A stretch of DNA of 64,000 nucleotides, taken from the NCBI RefSeq assembly GCF_039523335.1, contig NZ_BAAAFC010000001.1:2542001-2606000 (forward strand), given 5' to 3'. Shown in pieces: positions 57,148 through 64,000 of the stretch. The position numbers and the translations under genes are program-made. The notes beneath the pieces were generated by a model. The model had not been told where the DNA came from, made no database searches, and saw only the letters and a list, made by a program, of their open reading frames with translations. Every line of letters starts with the position of its first letter. Within the stretch, counting starts at the first letter, position 1. Source of the stretch: Marinobacter szutsaonensis (GTDB taxonomy: Bacteria; Pseudomonadota; Gammaproteobacteria; Pseudomonadales; Oleiphilaceae).

Positions 57148-58269
57148 ATGTCCGCCACCATTCAGTCCATTGAAGCGATCCTGGTCGATATCCCGACCAT
57201 CCGCCCCCACAAGTTGTCCATGACAACCATGGGGGTTCAGAGCATGGTGATCGTGCGGATGAAAGACTCCGACGGCCTCGAGGGGCTCGGTGAGGCGACC
57301 ACCATCGGTGGCCTGGCCTACGGTCCGGAAAGCCCCGAAAGCGTAAAGCTTACCATTGATACCTATTTCAAACCGCAACTTATTGGTCGGCCAGCCGGCA
57401 ACATCAATACCCTGAGAGTAATGCTAAACCGCTCGACCCGCGGTAACAACCTGGCCAAATCTGCCATCGAGACCGCGCTGCTGGATCTGCAAGGCAAGCG
57501 CCTGAACCGCCCGGTCTCGGATCTGCTCGGCGGTGCCATTCATCAGCACATTCCGGTGCTGTGGACCCTGGCCAGCGGTGATACCGACAAGGACATCGAG
57601 GAGGCCCTCGGCCTGATCGAAACCCGCCGTCACTGCGACTTCAAACTCAAGATCGGTTCCCGCCCGGTGATGGACGACGTTCGCCACGTCGCCGCAATCA
57701 AGGAAGCGGTGGGTGAGAGCGCCAGTGTCCGTGTGGACGTCAACCAGGCATGGGACGAAGCCACCGCCGCCAAGGGTATGGCGGAGCTGCAGGCCGCCGG
57801 TATCGATCTGGTGGAGCAGCCGACCCCGATGAAGGATCACGCCGCACTGGTGCGTCTGTCCGAGAAATTCCATCTGCCGATCCTGGCCGACGAGGCCGTG
57901 GCCGATGCCAAGGATATTTACAACCTGGCGGCTGCCGGTTTCGCCGGTGCTGTCGCCATGAAGATTGCCAAGGCCGGTGGTCCGGCACGTGCACTGGAGC
58001 AGGCCGCGGTCGCTCAGGCCGCCGGCATCGGTCTGTACGGCGGCACCCTGCTGGAAGGCACCATCGGCACCGTGGCCTCCCTGCACGCCTGGTCCACGCT
58101 CGAGACTCTGCACTGGGGCACCGAGATGTTCGGTCCGCTGCTGATGAAAGACGACATCGTGGTCAAGCCGCTGAACTTCCATGACAACGGCGTGGAGCTG
58201 CCGGAAGGTCCGGGGCTGGGTGTCGAAATTGATGAAGACAAACTGGCCGAGTACCGCAGAAAGGTATAA
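57148..58269 (+). CDS. catB: Muconate cycloisomerase
   Basis: A 373-residue enolase-superfamily enzyme cyclising cis,cis-muconate to muconolactone. The catalytic lysine motif is FKLKIG, and metal ligands sit in VDVNQAWDE, LVEQPTP and ILADEAV. ATG 57148 with GGAGAG just upstream is chosen; the frame to 57079 would run into the promoter. First gene of catBCA, 106 bases from catR. Confidence 0.95.
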   Translation: MSATIQSIEAILVDIPTIRPHKLSMTTMGVQSMVIVRMKDSDGLEGLGEATTIGGLAYGPESPESVKLTIDTYFKPQLIGRPAGNINTLRVMLNRSTRGNNLAKSAIETALLDLQGKRLNRPVSDLLGGAIHQHIPVLWTLASGDTDKDIEEALGLIETRRHCDFKLKIGSRPVMDDVRHVAAIKEAVGESASVRVDVNQAWDEATAAKGMAELQAAGIDLVEQPTPMKDHAALVRLSEKFHLPILADEAVADAKDIYNLAAAGFAGAVAMKIAKAGGPARALEQAAVAQAAGIGLYGGTLLEGTIGTVASLHAWSTLETLHWGTEMFGPLLMKDDIVVKPLNFHDNGVELPEGPGLGVEIDEDKLAEYRRKV

Positions 58270-58318
58270 GGCGCCGGCCCCGAGAACGCCGCAAAGATCA
58301 GTAAACGGAGGAAAGCAC

Positions 58319-58609
58319 ATGCTGTTCAAAGTCGAGATGAAGGTGAATATCCCCCACGACATGCCCGCCGAAGTGGCTGCGGACATCAAGGCCCGGGAGA
58401 AAGCCTACGCCCAGGACCTGCAGAAGCAGGGCAAGTGGCGCCACCTGTGGCGGGTGGCCGGCAGCTACGCCAACGTCAGCATCTTTGATGTGGAAGACAA
58501 CGCCGAGCTGCAGGACCTGATCAGCAACCTGCCTCTGTTTCCCTACATGGATATCACTGTCGCGCCGCTGTGCCGGCATCCGTCCTCGATCCACGAAGAC
58601 GACCGTTAA
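58319..58609 (+). CDS. catC: Muconolactone delta-isomerase
   Basis: A 96-residue enzyme that forms decamers and converts muconolactone to 3-oxoadipate enol-lactone. It begins MLFKVEMKVNIPHDMP and contains LWRVAGSYANVSIFDVED and SNLPLFPYMDITVAPL, diagnostic of CatC. GGAGGAAAG precedes the ATG. It lies 49 bases after catB. Confidence 0.95.
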   Translation: MLFKVEMKVNIPHDMPAEVAADIKAREKAYAQDLQKQGKWRHLWRVAGSYANVSIFDVEDNAELQDLISNLPLFPYMDITVAPLCRHPSSIHEDDR

Positions 58610-58680
58610 GAAATCAACACACCGTTGCCAACTGATGAGCTGAATTGAGCAACAACAACAAAGCACCGAGGAGACCAACA

Positions 58681-59622
58681 ATGACCGTCAAGACCATGCA
58701 AACTGCGGAAGTGAAGGACCTGCTGGAGAAAGTTGCCGGCTTCAACCAGGAAGGTGGCAACGAACGAGTGAAGAAGATCGTTCATCGTTTCATGCACGAT
58801 GTTTTCCAGATCATCGAAGATTTCGACGTAACCCCGGAAGAATTCTGGCAGGCTGTCTACTACGTGGGTGATCTGGGCGCCAATGGCGAAGCTGCCCTGC
58901 TGGCCCCGGGCCTGGGTATGGACAAGTACCTGGACATCCGGATGGACGCCGAAGACGAGCAGGCCGGCCTCAACGGCGGTACCCCGCGCACCATCGAAGG
59001 CCCGCTGTACGTGGCCGGCGCACCGCTGAGCGAAGGCTTTGCCCGTATGGACGACGGTTCCGACGAGGCCGCCGAGACCATGATCCTGACCGGCCAGGTC
59101 ACCGACGAGAACGGCCAGCCGATCGCCAACGCGGTGGTTGACGTTTGGCACGCCAACACCATGGGCAACTACTCCTACTTCGACCAGTCCCAGAGCGAGT
59201 ACAACCTGCGTCGCCGCATCAAGACTGACGAGAACGGCCGTTATACCGCCCAGTCCATCATTCCGGCAGGCTATGGCTGCCCGCCCGAAGGTTCCACCCA
59301 GGCTCTGCTGAACCAGCTGGGTCGTCACGGTAACCGTCCGGCGCACATCCACTTCTTTATCTCCAAGCCGGGCTACAAGCACCTGACCACCCAGATCAAC
59401 CTGGCAGGTGACGAGTACACCTACGATGACTTCGCCTTCGCCACCCGTGAGGAGCTGGTGGTTGAAGCCAACCGTATCGAGGATCCGGCCAAGGCTGAAC
59501 AGTTCGGTCTGAACAAACCGTTCACCGAAGTGGAGTTCAACATCCAGCTGGTATCCACCGACAAGACCGAGCTGCAGAGCCGCCACGAGCGCAAGCGTGC
59601 TCTGGAAGGCGAAGTGGCCTGA
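58681..59622 (+). CDS. catA: Catechol 1,2-dioxygenase
   Basis: A 313-residue intradiol ring-cleaving enzyme making cis,cis-muconate from catechol. The N-terminal dimerisation helices (about 1-100) precede the catalytic beta-sandwich. Non-heme iron ligands are Tyr164, Tyr198, His222 and His224 (AHIHFF), matching the known spacing. ATG 58681 has GAGGAG about nine bases upstream; the frame to 58645 is spurious. A perfect 9-bp hairpin separates it from benA. Confidence 0.96.
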   Translation: MTVKTMQTAEVKDLLEKVAGFNQEGGNERVKKIVHRFMHDVFQIIEDFDVTPEEFWQAVYYVGDLGANGEAALLAPGLGMDKYLDIRMDAEDEQAGLNGGTPRTIEGPLYVAGAPLSEGFARMDDGSDEAAETMILTGQVTDENGQPIANAVVDVWHANTMGNYSYFDQSQSEYNLRRRIKTDENGRYTAQSIIPAGYGCPPEGSTQALLNQLGRHGNRPAHIHFFISKPGYKHLTTQINLAGDEYTYDDFAFATREELVVEANRIEDPAKAEQFGLNKPFTEVEFNIQLVSTDKTELQSRHERKRALEGEVA

Positions 59623-59658
59623 TACCGAACCCTTAATCCCAACGTTCTTGTGATCCGA

Positions 59659-59680
59659 CCGGCCTGCCTCTGCAGGCCGG
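59659..59680 (+). terminator. Hairpin between catA and benA
   Basis: CCGGCCTGC / GCAGGCCGG with a CTCT loop. No T-tract, so readthrough is likely; it may separate mRNA segments of different stability. Confidence 0.45.
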
Positions 59681-59738
59681 CCAGGGGGCCCTCACGCCCA
59701 AGAAACGGTTTTCACAACAACAAAATGGAGTGACGAAC

Positions 59739-61112
59739 ATGACTCGCCAACTCGACCGACTTGAGAAAACGATCCGCAACGCGGTGGAAGCCGACGCGGA
59801 AACCGGTCACTACCGCTGTGACCGCAGCATCTTCACCGACCAGGAGCTCTTTGAGCTCGAGATGAAGCACATCTTCGAAGGCAACTGGATTTTTCTGGCC
59901 CACGAGAGCCAGATCGAGAATCCGGGCGACTACTACACCACCACAGTGGGTCGTCAGCCGGTCATCATCACCCGGACCAAGGATGGCGAGCTCAAGGCGA
60001 TTCTGAACACCTGTACCCACCGGGGTGCAACCCTGTGCCGCAAGAAGCGGGGCAACAAGACCTCCTTCACCTGTCCGTTTCACGGCTGGACCTTCAAGAA
60101 CGACGGCAAGCTGCTGAAGGCCAAGGACCAGAAGAAAGGCGGTTACCCGGACAGCTTCAACGTCGACGGTTCCCACGACCTGAAGGAGCTGCCGAAATTT
60201 GAGAATTACCGTGGTTTCCTGTTCGGCAGCCTCAATTCCGACGTACTGCCGCTGGAAGAATACCTGGGCGAGACCACCAAGGTGATCGACGCCATCGTTG
60301 ACCAGGCCCCGGAAGGCCTGGAGATCCTGCGCGGTGCCTCTACCTACACCTACGAGGGCAACTGGAAGCTGACCGCCGAGAACGGCGCCGACGGTTACCA
60401 CGTCAGCACCGTGCACTGGAACTACCTGTCCACCATGGGTCAGCGTAACTACGAGAAGGGCGGCACCGAGGCGGTGGATGCCAAGAGCTGGTCCAACGAG
60501 GGCGGTTTCTACTCCTTCGAGAACGGCCACATGATGCTGTGGACCCGTCTGACCAACCCGGAAGTGCGCCCGGTCTACAGCCAGCTGGAGCGCCTGGAAC
60601 AGGAAGTGGGCGAGGCGCGGGCTGACTTTATCGTGCGCACCACCAAGAATCTGTGCCTGTATCCGAACGTGTACCTGATGGACCAGTTCTCCACCCAGAT
60701 CCGGGTGCTGCGTCCGATCGACGTCAACAAGACCGAGATCACCATCTACTGCTGGGCGCCGAAGGGTGAGTCGGCCGAGAACCGTGCCAAGCGCATCCGT
60801 CAGTATGAAGACTTCTTCAACGTATCCGGCATGGGTACTCCGGACGACCTGGAAGAATTTCGTGGCTGTCAGGAAGGCTACTACGCCAAGGGCGTGAAGT
60901 GGAATGACATGAGCCGTGGCGCCCAGCACTGGATCGAAGGTGCGGACGACTGGGCCAAGCGCATCAACATGAAGCCGATTCTCAGCGGTGCCAAGCCGGA
61001 AGATGAAGGTCTGTACGTGACTCACCACCAGCACTGGGTGGAAGAGATGACCAAGGCTGTCGAGACCGAGCGCGCACGTTTCATTTCCCTGTCAGAGGAG
61101 GCTTCCAAATGA
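59739..61112 (+). CDS. benA: Benzoate 1,2-dioxygenase large subunit
   Basis: A 457-residue alpha subunit of a Rieske non-heme iron oxygenase that dihydroxylates benzoate. The [2Fe-2S] ligands are Cys92, His94, Cys112 and His115 (CTHRGATLC ... CPFHGW). The mononuclear iron site contains His221 and His226 and bridging Asp218 ([13 protein letters not shown]). ATG 59739 has GGAG eight bases upstream. BenA identity over toluate or anthranilate oxygenases is inferred from operon content. Confidence 0.93.
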   Translation: MTRQLDRLEKTIRNAVEADAETGHYRCDRSIFTDQELFELEMKHIFEGNWIFLAHESQIENPGDYYTTTVGRQPVIITRTKDGELKAILNTCTHRGATLCRKKRGNKTSFTCPFHGWTFKNDGKLLKAKDQKKGGYPDSFNVDGSHDLKELPKFENYRGFLFGSLNSDVLPLEEYLGETTKVIDAIVDQAPEGLEILRGASTYTYEGNWKLTAENGADGYHVSTVHWNYLSTMGQRNYEKGGTEAVDAKSWSNEGGFYSFENGHMMLWTRLTNPEVRPVYSQLERLEQEVGEARADFIVRTTKNLCLYPNVYLMDQFSTQIRVLRPIDVNKTEITIYCWAPKGESAENRAKRIRQYEDFFNVSGMGTPDDLEEFRGCQEGYYAKGVKWNDMSRGAQHWIEGADDWAKRINMKPILSGAKPEDEGLYVTHHQHWVEEMTKAVETERARFISLSEEASK

Positions 61113-61600
61113 GCATGTCTTTCGAACAGATCCAGGCGTTTGTCTACCGGGAAGCCCGTCTGCTGGACGACCGGGAGTGGGACGAATGGCTCAAGTGCTA
61201 CCACGAGGATGTCACCTACTGGATGCCGTCCTGGGACGACAACGACGAGCTGACCGAGGACCCGCAGACCGAGATCTCGCTGATCTACTACCCGAACCGT
61301 AACGGCCTGGAAGATCGCGTGTACCGGCTCAAGACCGAGCGTTCCGGCGCCAGCTCCATTCCGGAGCCGCGCACCGTGCACCTGACCAGCAATCTGGAAA
61401 TCCTGGAGCGGGACGGTGACACCGTAAAGCTGCGGTTCAACTGGCAGACCAACAGCCACCGTTACCACAAGACCCAGTCCTTCTTCGGCGTGTCTTTCTA
61501 CACCCTGGACTGCAGTGGCGAGCAGCCGCTGATCACCGAGAAGAAGGTGGTTCTGAAAAACGATTACATCAATCAGGTGATTGATATCTATCACCTGTAA
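61109..61600 (+). CDS. benB: Benzoate 1,2-dioxygenase small subunit
   Basis: A 163-residue beta subunit of the oxygenase, needed for structure and some specificity. It has the cone-like fold motifs [18 protein letters not shown] and DVTYWMPSW. The start overlaps benA by 4 bases (ATGA). Confidence 0.93.
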   Translation: MSMSFEQIQAFVYREARLLDDREWDEWLKCYHEDVTYWMPSWDDNDELTEDPQTEISLIYYPNRNGLEDRVYRLKTERSGASSIPEPRTVHLTSNLEILERDGDTVKLRFNWQTNSHRYHKTQSFFGVSFYTLDCSGEQPLITEKKVVLKNDYINQVIDIYHL

Positions 61601-61620
61601 TTGATGGGGAGAGCATCATC

Positions 61621-62652
61621 ATGAGTTACAACATCGCGCTTAATTTTGAAGATGGCGTCACCCGCGTGATCACCTGCAACGAGGGTGAAACGGTACTCGA
61701 CGCCGCCTACCGGGCACAGATCAATCTGCCGATGGACTGTTCTGACGGCGTTTGCGGAACCTGTAAGGGTTCCTGCCAGCAGGGCGAGTTCGACATGGGC
61801 GACGAGTACATCGACGAGGCGCTGTCCGAAGAGGAAGCCGAGCAGGGCATGGTCCTGACCTGTCAGATGGTGCCCTCCAGCGACTGTGTGGTGGAGATCC
61901 CGGCCGCCGCGTCCCTGTGCAGCAAGGCCGGCAACGAGGCCGTGAGCGGCACTGTGGACGAGGTCAACCTGATCTCCCCCACCGCCATCGAACTGAAGAT
62001 CACCGCGGACGCCGACATCGGCTTCCTGCCGGGGCAGTACGTGAACATCCAGGTGCCGGGTACCGAAGAAACCCGCGCCTACTCGTTCAGTTCTCGTCCG
62101 GGCAGCCGCGAGCTGAGCTTCCTGATCCGTAACGTGCCGGGCGGCCTCATGAGCTCCTGGCTTGTGGGCAAGGCCAAGACCGGCGATCAGGTCACCATCA
62201 CCGGTCCGATGGGCGTGTTCTACCTGCGCCCGGTCCAGCGTCCGGTGCTGATGCTGGCCGGTGGTACCGGTCTGGCCCCGTTCCTGGCGATGCTGGAAAG
62301 CCTGAAGGAGAAGGGCTGTGACCAGCCGACCCATCTGATCTACGGCGTCACCAACGACGACGACCTGGTGGGGCTGGCGGCCCTGGAGCAGTTCGCCCAA
62401 GAGATCGAGAACTTCACCTTCAAGACCGTGGTGGCCAGCGATGAAAGCAATCATCCGCGCAAGGGCTATGTGACCAACCACATGGAGGACGCACCCATCA
62501 ACGATGGCGATGTCGACGTCTACCTGTGTGGTCCGCCTCCCATGGTGGACGCGGTACTGGGTTACTTCCGTGAGCAGGGTATCGAGCCCAACTCGTTCCA
62601 CTACGAGAAGTTCACCCCGAGCGTGTCTGCGGCGGAGGAGAAGGTCGCATGA
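61621..62652 (+). CDS. benC: Benzoate dioxygenase reductase
   Basis: A 343-residue electron-transfer protein: N-terminal plant-type [2Fe-2S] ferredoxin (Cys40, Cys45, Cys48, Cys81), FAD domain with RAYSFSS, and NAD domain with LAGGTGLAPFLAML. It delivers electrons from NADH to BenAB. It follows benB by 20 bases and overlaps benD by 4. Confidence 0.95.
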   Translation: MSYNIALNFEDGVTRVITCNEGETVLDAAYRAQINLPMDCSDGVCGTCKGSCQQGEFDMGDEYIDEALSEEEAEQGMVLTCQMVPSSDCVVEIPAAASLCSKAGNEAVSGTVDEVNLISPTAIELKITADADIGFLPGQYVNIQVPGTEETRAYSFSSRPGSRELSFLIRNVPGGLMSSWLVGKAKTGDQVTITGPMGVFYLRPVQRPVLMLAGGTGLAPFLAMLESLKEKGCDQPTHLIYGVTNDDDLVGLAALEQFAQEIENFTFKTVVASDESNHPRKGYVTNHMEDAPINDGDVDVYLCGPPPMVDAVLGYFREQGIEPNSFHYEKFTPSVSAAEEKVA

Positions 62653-63428
62653 ACCCGCGTTTCACCAACAAGGTGATGGTGGTCACCGGCGCTGCCCAGG
62701 GTATCGGGCGGCGGGTGGCTGAACTGGCCGCCGCCGAAGGTGCCCGCCTGGTGCTGGTGGACATCGCGGATTATGTGCAGGGCGTTGCCGCCGAGCTGCG
62801 CGACCAGGGTGCTGAAGCCCTGGCCGTGCAGGCCAACCTGGAAACCTGGGAAGGCGCGGAAATGGTGATGGCGAAAGCCCATGAGCAGTATGGCCGCATC
62901 GACATCCTGATCAACAACGTCGGAGGCACGATCTGGGCCCAGCCGTTCGAGCACTACCAGCCGGAACAGATCCAGAAGGAAATCCAGCGCTCATTGTTCC
63001 CGACCCTGTGGTGCTGCCGCGCGGTTCTGCCCTACATGGTGGAACAGAAGGGTGGAGCCATCGTGAACGTGTCCTCGGTTGCGACCAGGGGCCTGATGCG
63101 GGTGCCCTACGGCGCCGCCAAGGGCGGGGTCAACGCCATGACCGTGAACATGGCCTTCGAATACGCCGAGCATGGTATCCGGGTGAACGCCACCGCACCG
63201 GGCGGTACCGAAGCACCACCCCGGCTGACGCCGCGGAACACGGAGGAGCAGGGCGAGCAGGAAAAGGCCTGGTACCAGACCCTGATCGACCAGACCAACG
63301 ACACCAGCTTCATGCACCGCTACGGCACCCTGGACGAGCAGGCGGAGCCGATCCTGTTCCTGGCCTCGGACGCGGCCAGTTACATGACCGGAACCATCCT
63401 GCCGGTGGCCGGCGGAGACCAGGGCTGA
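62649..63428 (+). CDS. benD: cis-1,6-dihydroxycyclohexadiene-1-carboxylate dehydrogenase
   Basis: A 259-residue SDR that oxidises and decarboxylates the benzoate diol to catechol. TGAAQGIG (13-20) binds NAD, NNVGG follows, and VPYGAAKGG carries the Tyr-Lys pair. It overlaps benC by 4 bases and completes the upper pathway. Confidence 0.93.
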   Translation: MNPRFTNKVMVVTGAAQGIGRRVAELAAAEGARLVLVDIADYVQGVAAELRDQGAEALAVQANLETWEGAEMVMAKAHEQYGRIDILINNVGGTIWAQPFEHYQPEQIQKEIQRSLFPTLWCCRAVLPYMVEQKGGAIVNVSSVATRGLMRVPYGAAKGGVNAMTVNMAFEYAEHGIRVNATAPGGTEAPPRLTPRNTEEQGEQEKAWYQTLIDQTNDTSFMHRYGTLDEQAEPILFLASDAASYMTGTILPVAGGDQG

Positions 63429-63433
63429 GAACA

Positions 63434-63458
63434 CGGCTTCCGGCCCGGCCGGAAGCCG
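63434..63458 (+). terminator. Hairpin between benD and benK
   Basis: An 11-bp perfect stem (CGGCTTCCGGC / GCCGGAAGCCG) with loop CCG begins 5 bases after the benD stop. No T-tract; it could reduce expression of the transporter relative to the enzymes. Confidence 0.5.
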
Positions 63459-63537
63459 ACCCGAATCAAACACAATGACACTGACATCAAGCCAACGGAC
63501 CGGCTCCGTACAAATAGAACAAACGGGGTAACAGACC

Positions 63538-64000
63538 ATGAGAAACATCGACGTCAACGACGTTATCGATAACGCACGATTCAACAAGTTTCACTGGAAG
63601 GTGCTCTTCTGGTGCACCCTGATCATTATTTTCGACGGTTACGACCTGGTGATCTACGGCGTGGTTCTGCCGCTGTTGATGGACCAGTGGAACCTCAATC
63701 CCTATGTCGCCGGTTTGCTCGGCAGCAGTGCGCTGTTCGGCATGATGTTTGGCGCCATGGGCTTTGGGATGCTGTCCGACAAACTCGGGCGCAAGAAAAC
63801 GATTCTGATGTGCGTGGTGCTGTTCAGCCTCACCACGGTCATCAACGGCTTCGCCACCACGCCCTGGCAGTTCGGCATTTTGCGCTTCATAGCCGGCCTG
63901 GGCATTGGCGGGGTCATGCCTAATGTGGTCTCGCTGATGAGCGAGTACTCACCCAAGAAGAGCCGCAGCACGCTGGTGGCCCTGATGTTCTCCGGCTATG
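63538..64000 (+). CDS. benK: Benzoate/aromatic acid:proton symporter (MFS), 3' truncated
   Basis: The first 154 codons of a major-facilitator transporter of the aromatic acid:H+ symporter family. Visible are TM1 with FDGYDLVIYGVVLP (the DGxD motif of the family), the loop-2-3 motif GMLSDKLGRKKT, and GIGGVMPN in TM4. The frame is open to the right edge. Position after benABCD makes benzoate the likely substrate; the remaining half is outside the window. Confidence 0.88.
   Translation, partial: MRNIDVNDVIDNARFNKFHWKVLFWCTLIIIFDGYDLVIYGVVLPLLMDQWNLNPYVAGLLGSSALFGMMFGAMGFGMLSDKLGRKKTILMCVVLFSLTTVINGFATTPWQFGILRFIAGLGIGGVMPNVVSLMSEYSPKKSRSTLVALMFSGY

Overview
The window looks like chromosomal DNA from a marine gammaproteobacterium, most likely Marinobacter or a close relative. 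This rests on high-GC codon use, the gene families present (DcaP-type porin, RegBA, OprC-type receptor, ben/cat genes) and gene arrangement; no database was searched. Gene density is high, with many 4-base ATGA or GTGA overlaps, and I see no rRNA, tRNA, CRISPR array, prophage or insertion sequence. The first gene (short-chain dehydrogenase) and the last (benzoate transporter) are cut by the window edges.

Layout. 0-5 kb: SDR, TPR protein, an ETHE1/Blh-type persulfide dioxygenase followed by a SulP anion transporter, and a CbiM-like membrane protein. 4.9-13 kb (minus): a PAS-PAS-GGDEF-EAL protein, then gdhA - KaiC-like/PPDK fusion - regB - regA as one tightly packed unit. 13-29 kb (plus): an OprC-type copper receptor, two complete RND pump pairs around a small potassium channel, and an AttEFGH-like ABC/FtsX/lipocalin set. 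28.8-34.8 kb (minus): amtB with a sigma-54 promoter and paired NtrC sites, ykvA, a DTW-domain tRNA enzyme, a carotenoid-desaturase-like oxidoreductase, a small unknown protein and a DASH cryptochrome. 34.8-39.5 kb (minus): a branched-chain-type ABC importer with visibly lower GC. 39.9-42.8 kb: frmA and a MotA/OmpA-like stator pair. 42.9-50.5 kb: a BenR-like AraC regulator, an IclR regulator, a DcaP-like porin and a second branched-chain-type ABC importer. 50.7-64 kb: a solute-binding protein, then the 3-oxoadipate genes (pcaD, pcaF, catJ, catI) with their IclR regulator, catR, catBCA and benABCDK.

How it fits together. The right-hand 21 kb is an aromatic-acid catabolic region. BenK imports benzoate; BenABC and BenD convert it to catechol; CatA, CatB and CatC take catechol to 3-oxoadipate enol-lactone; PcaD, CatIJ and PcaF finish to succinyl-CoA and acetyl-CoA. 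Operator-like sequences are readable: three GTTCG-N5-CGAAC boxes between catI and pcaR, and an ATAC-N7-GTAT box between catR and catB. The second ABC importer, its porin and the IclR regulator are probably an uptake system for a related acid. A nitrogen theme links amtB (sigma-54 plus two NtrC sites) with gdhA, which has an NtrC-like dyad upstream. The best candidates for something not well described are the gdhA-linked KaiC-like/PPDK fusion encoded with the RegBA redox regulators, and the orphan MotA/OmpA stator pair.
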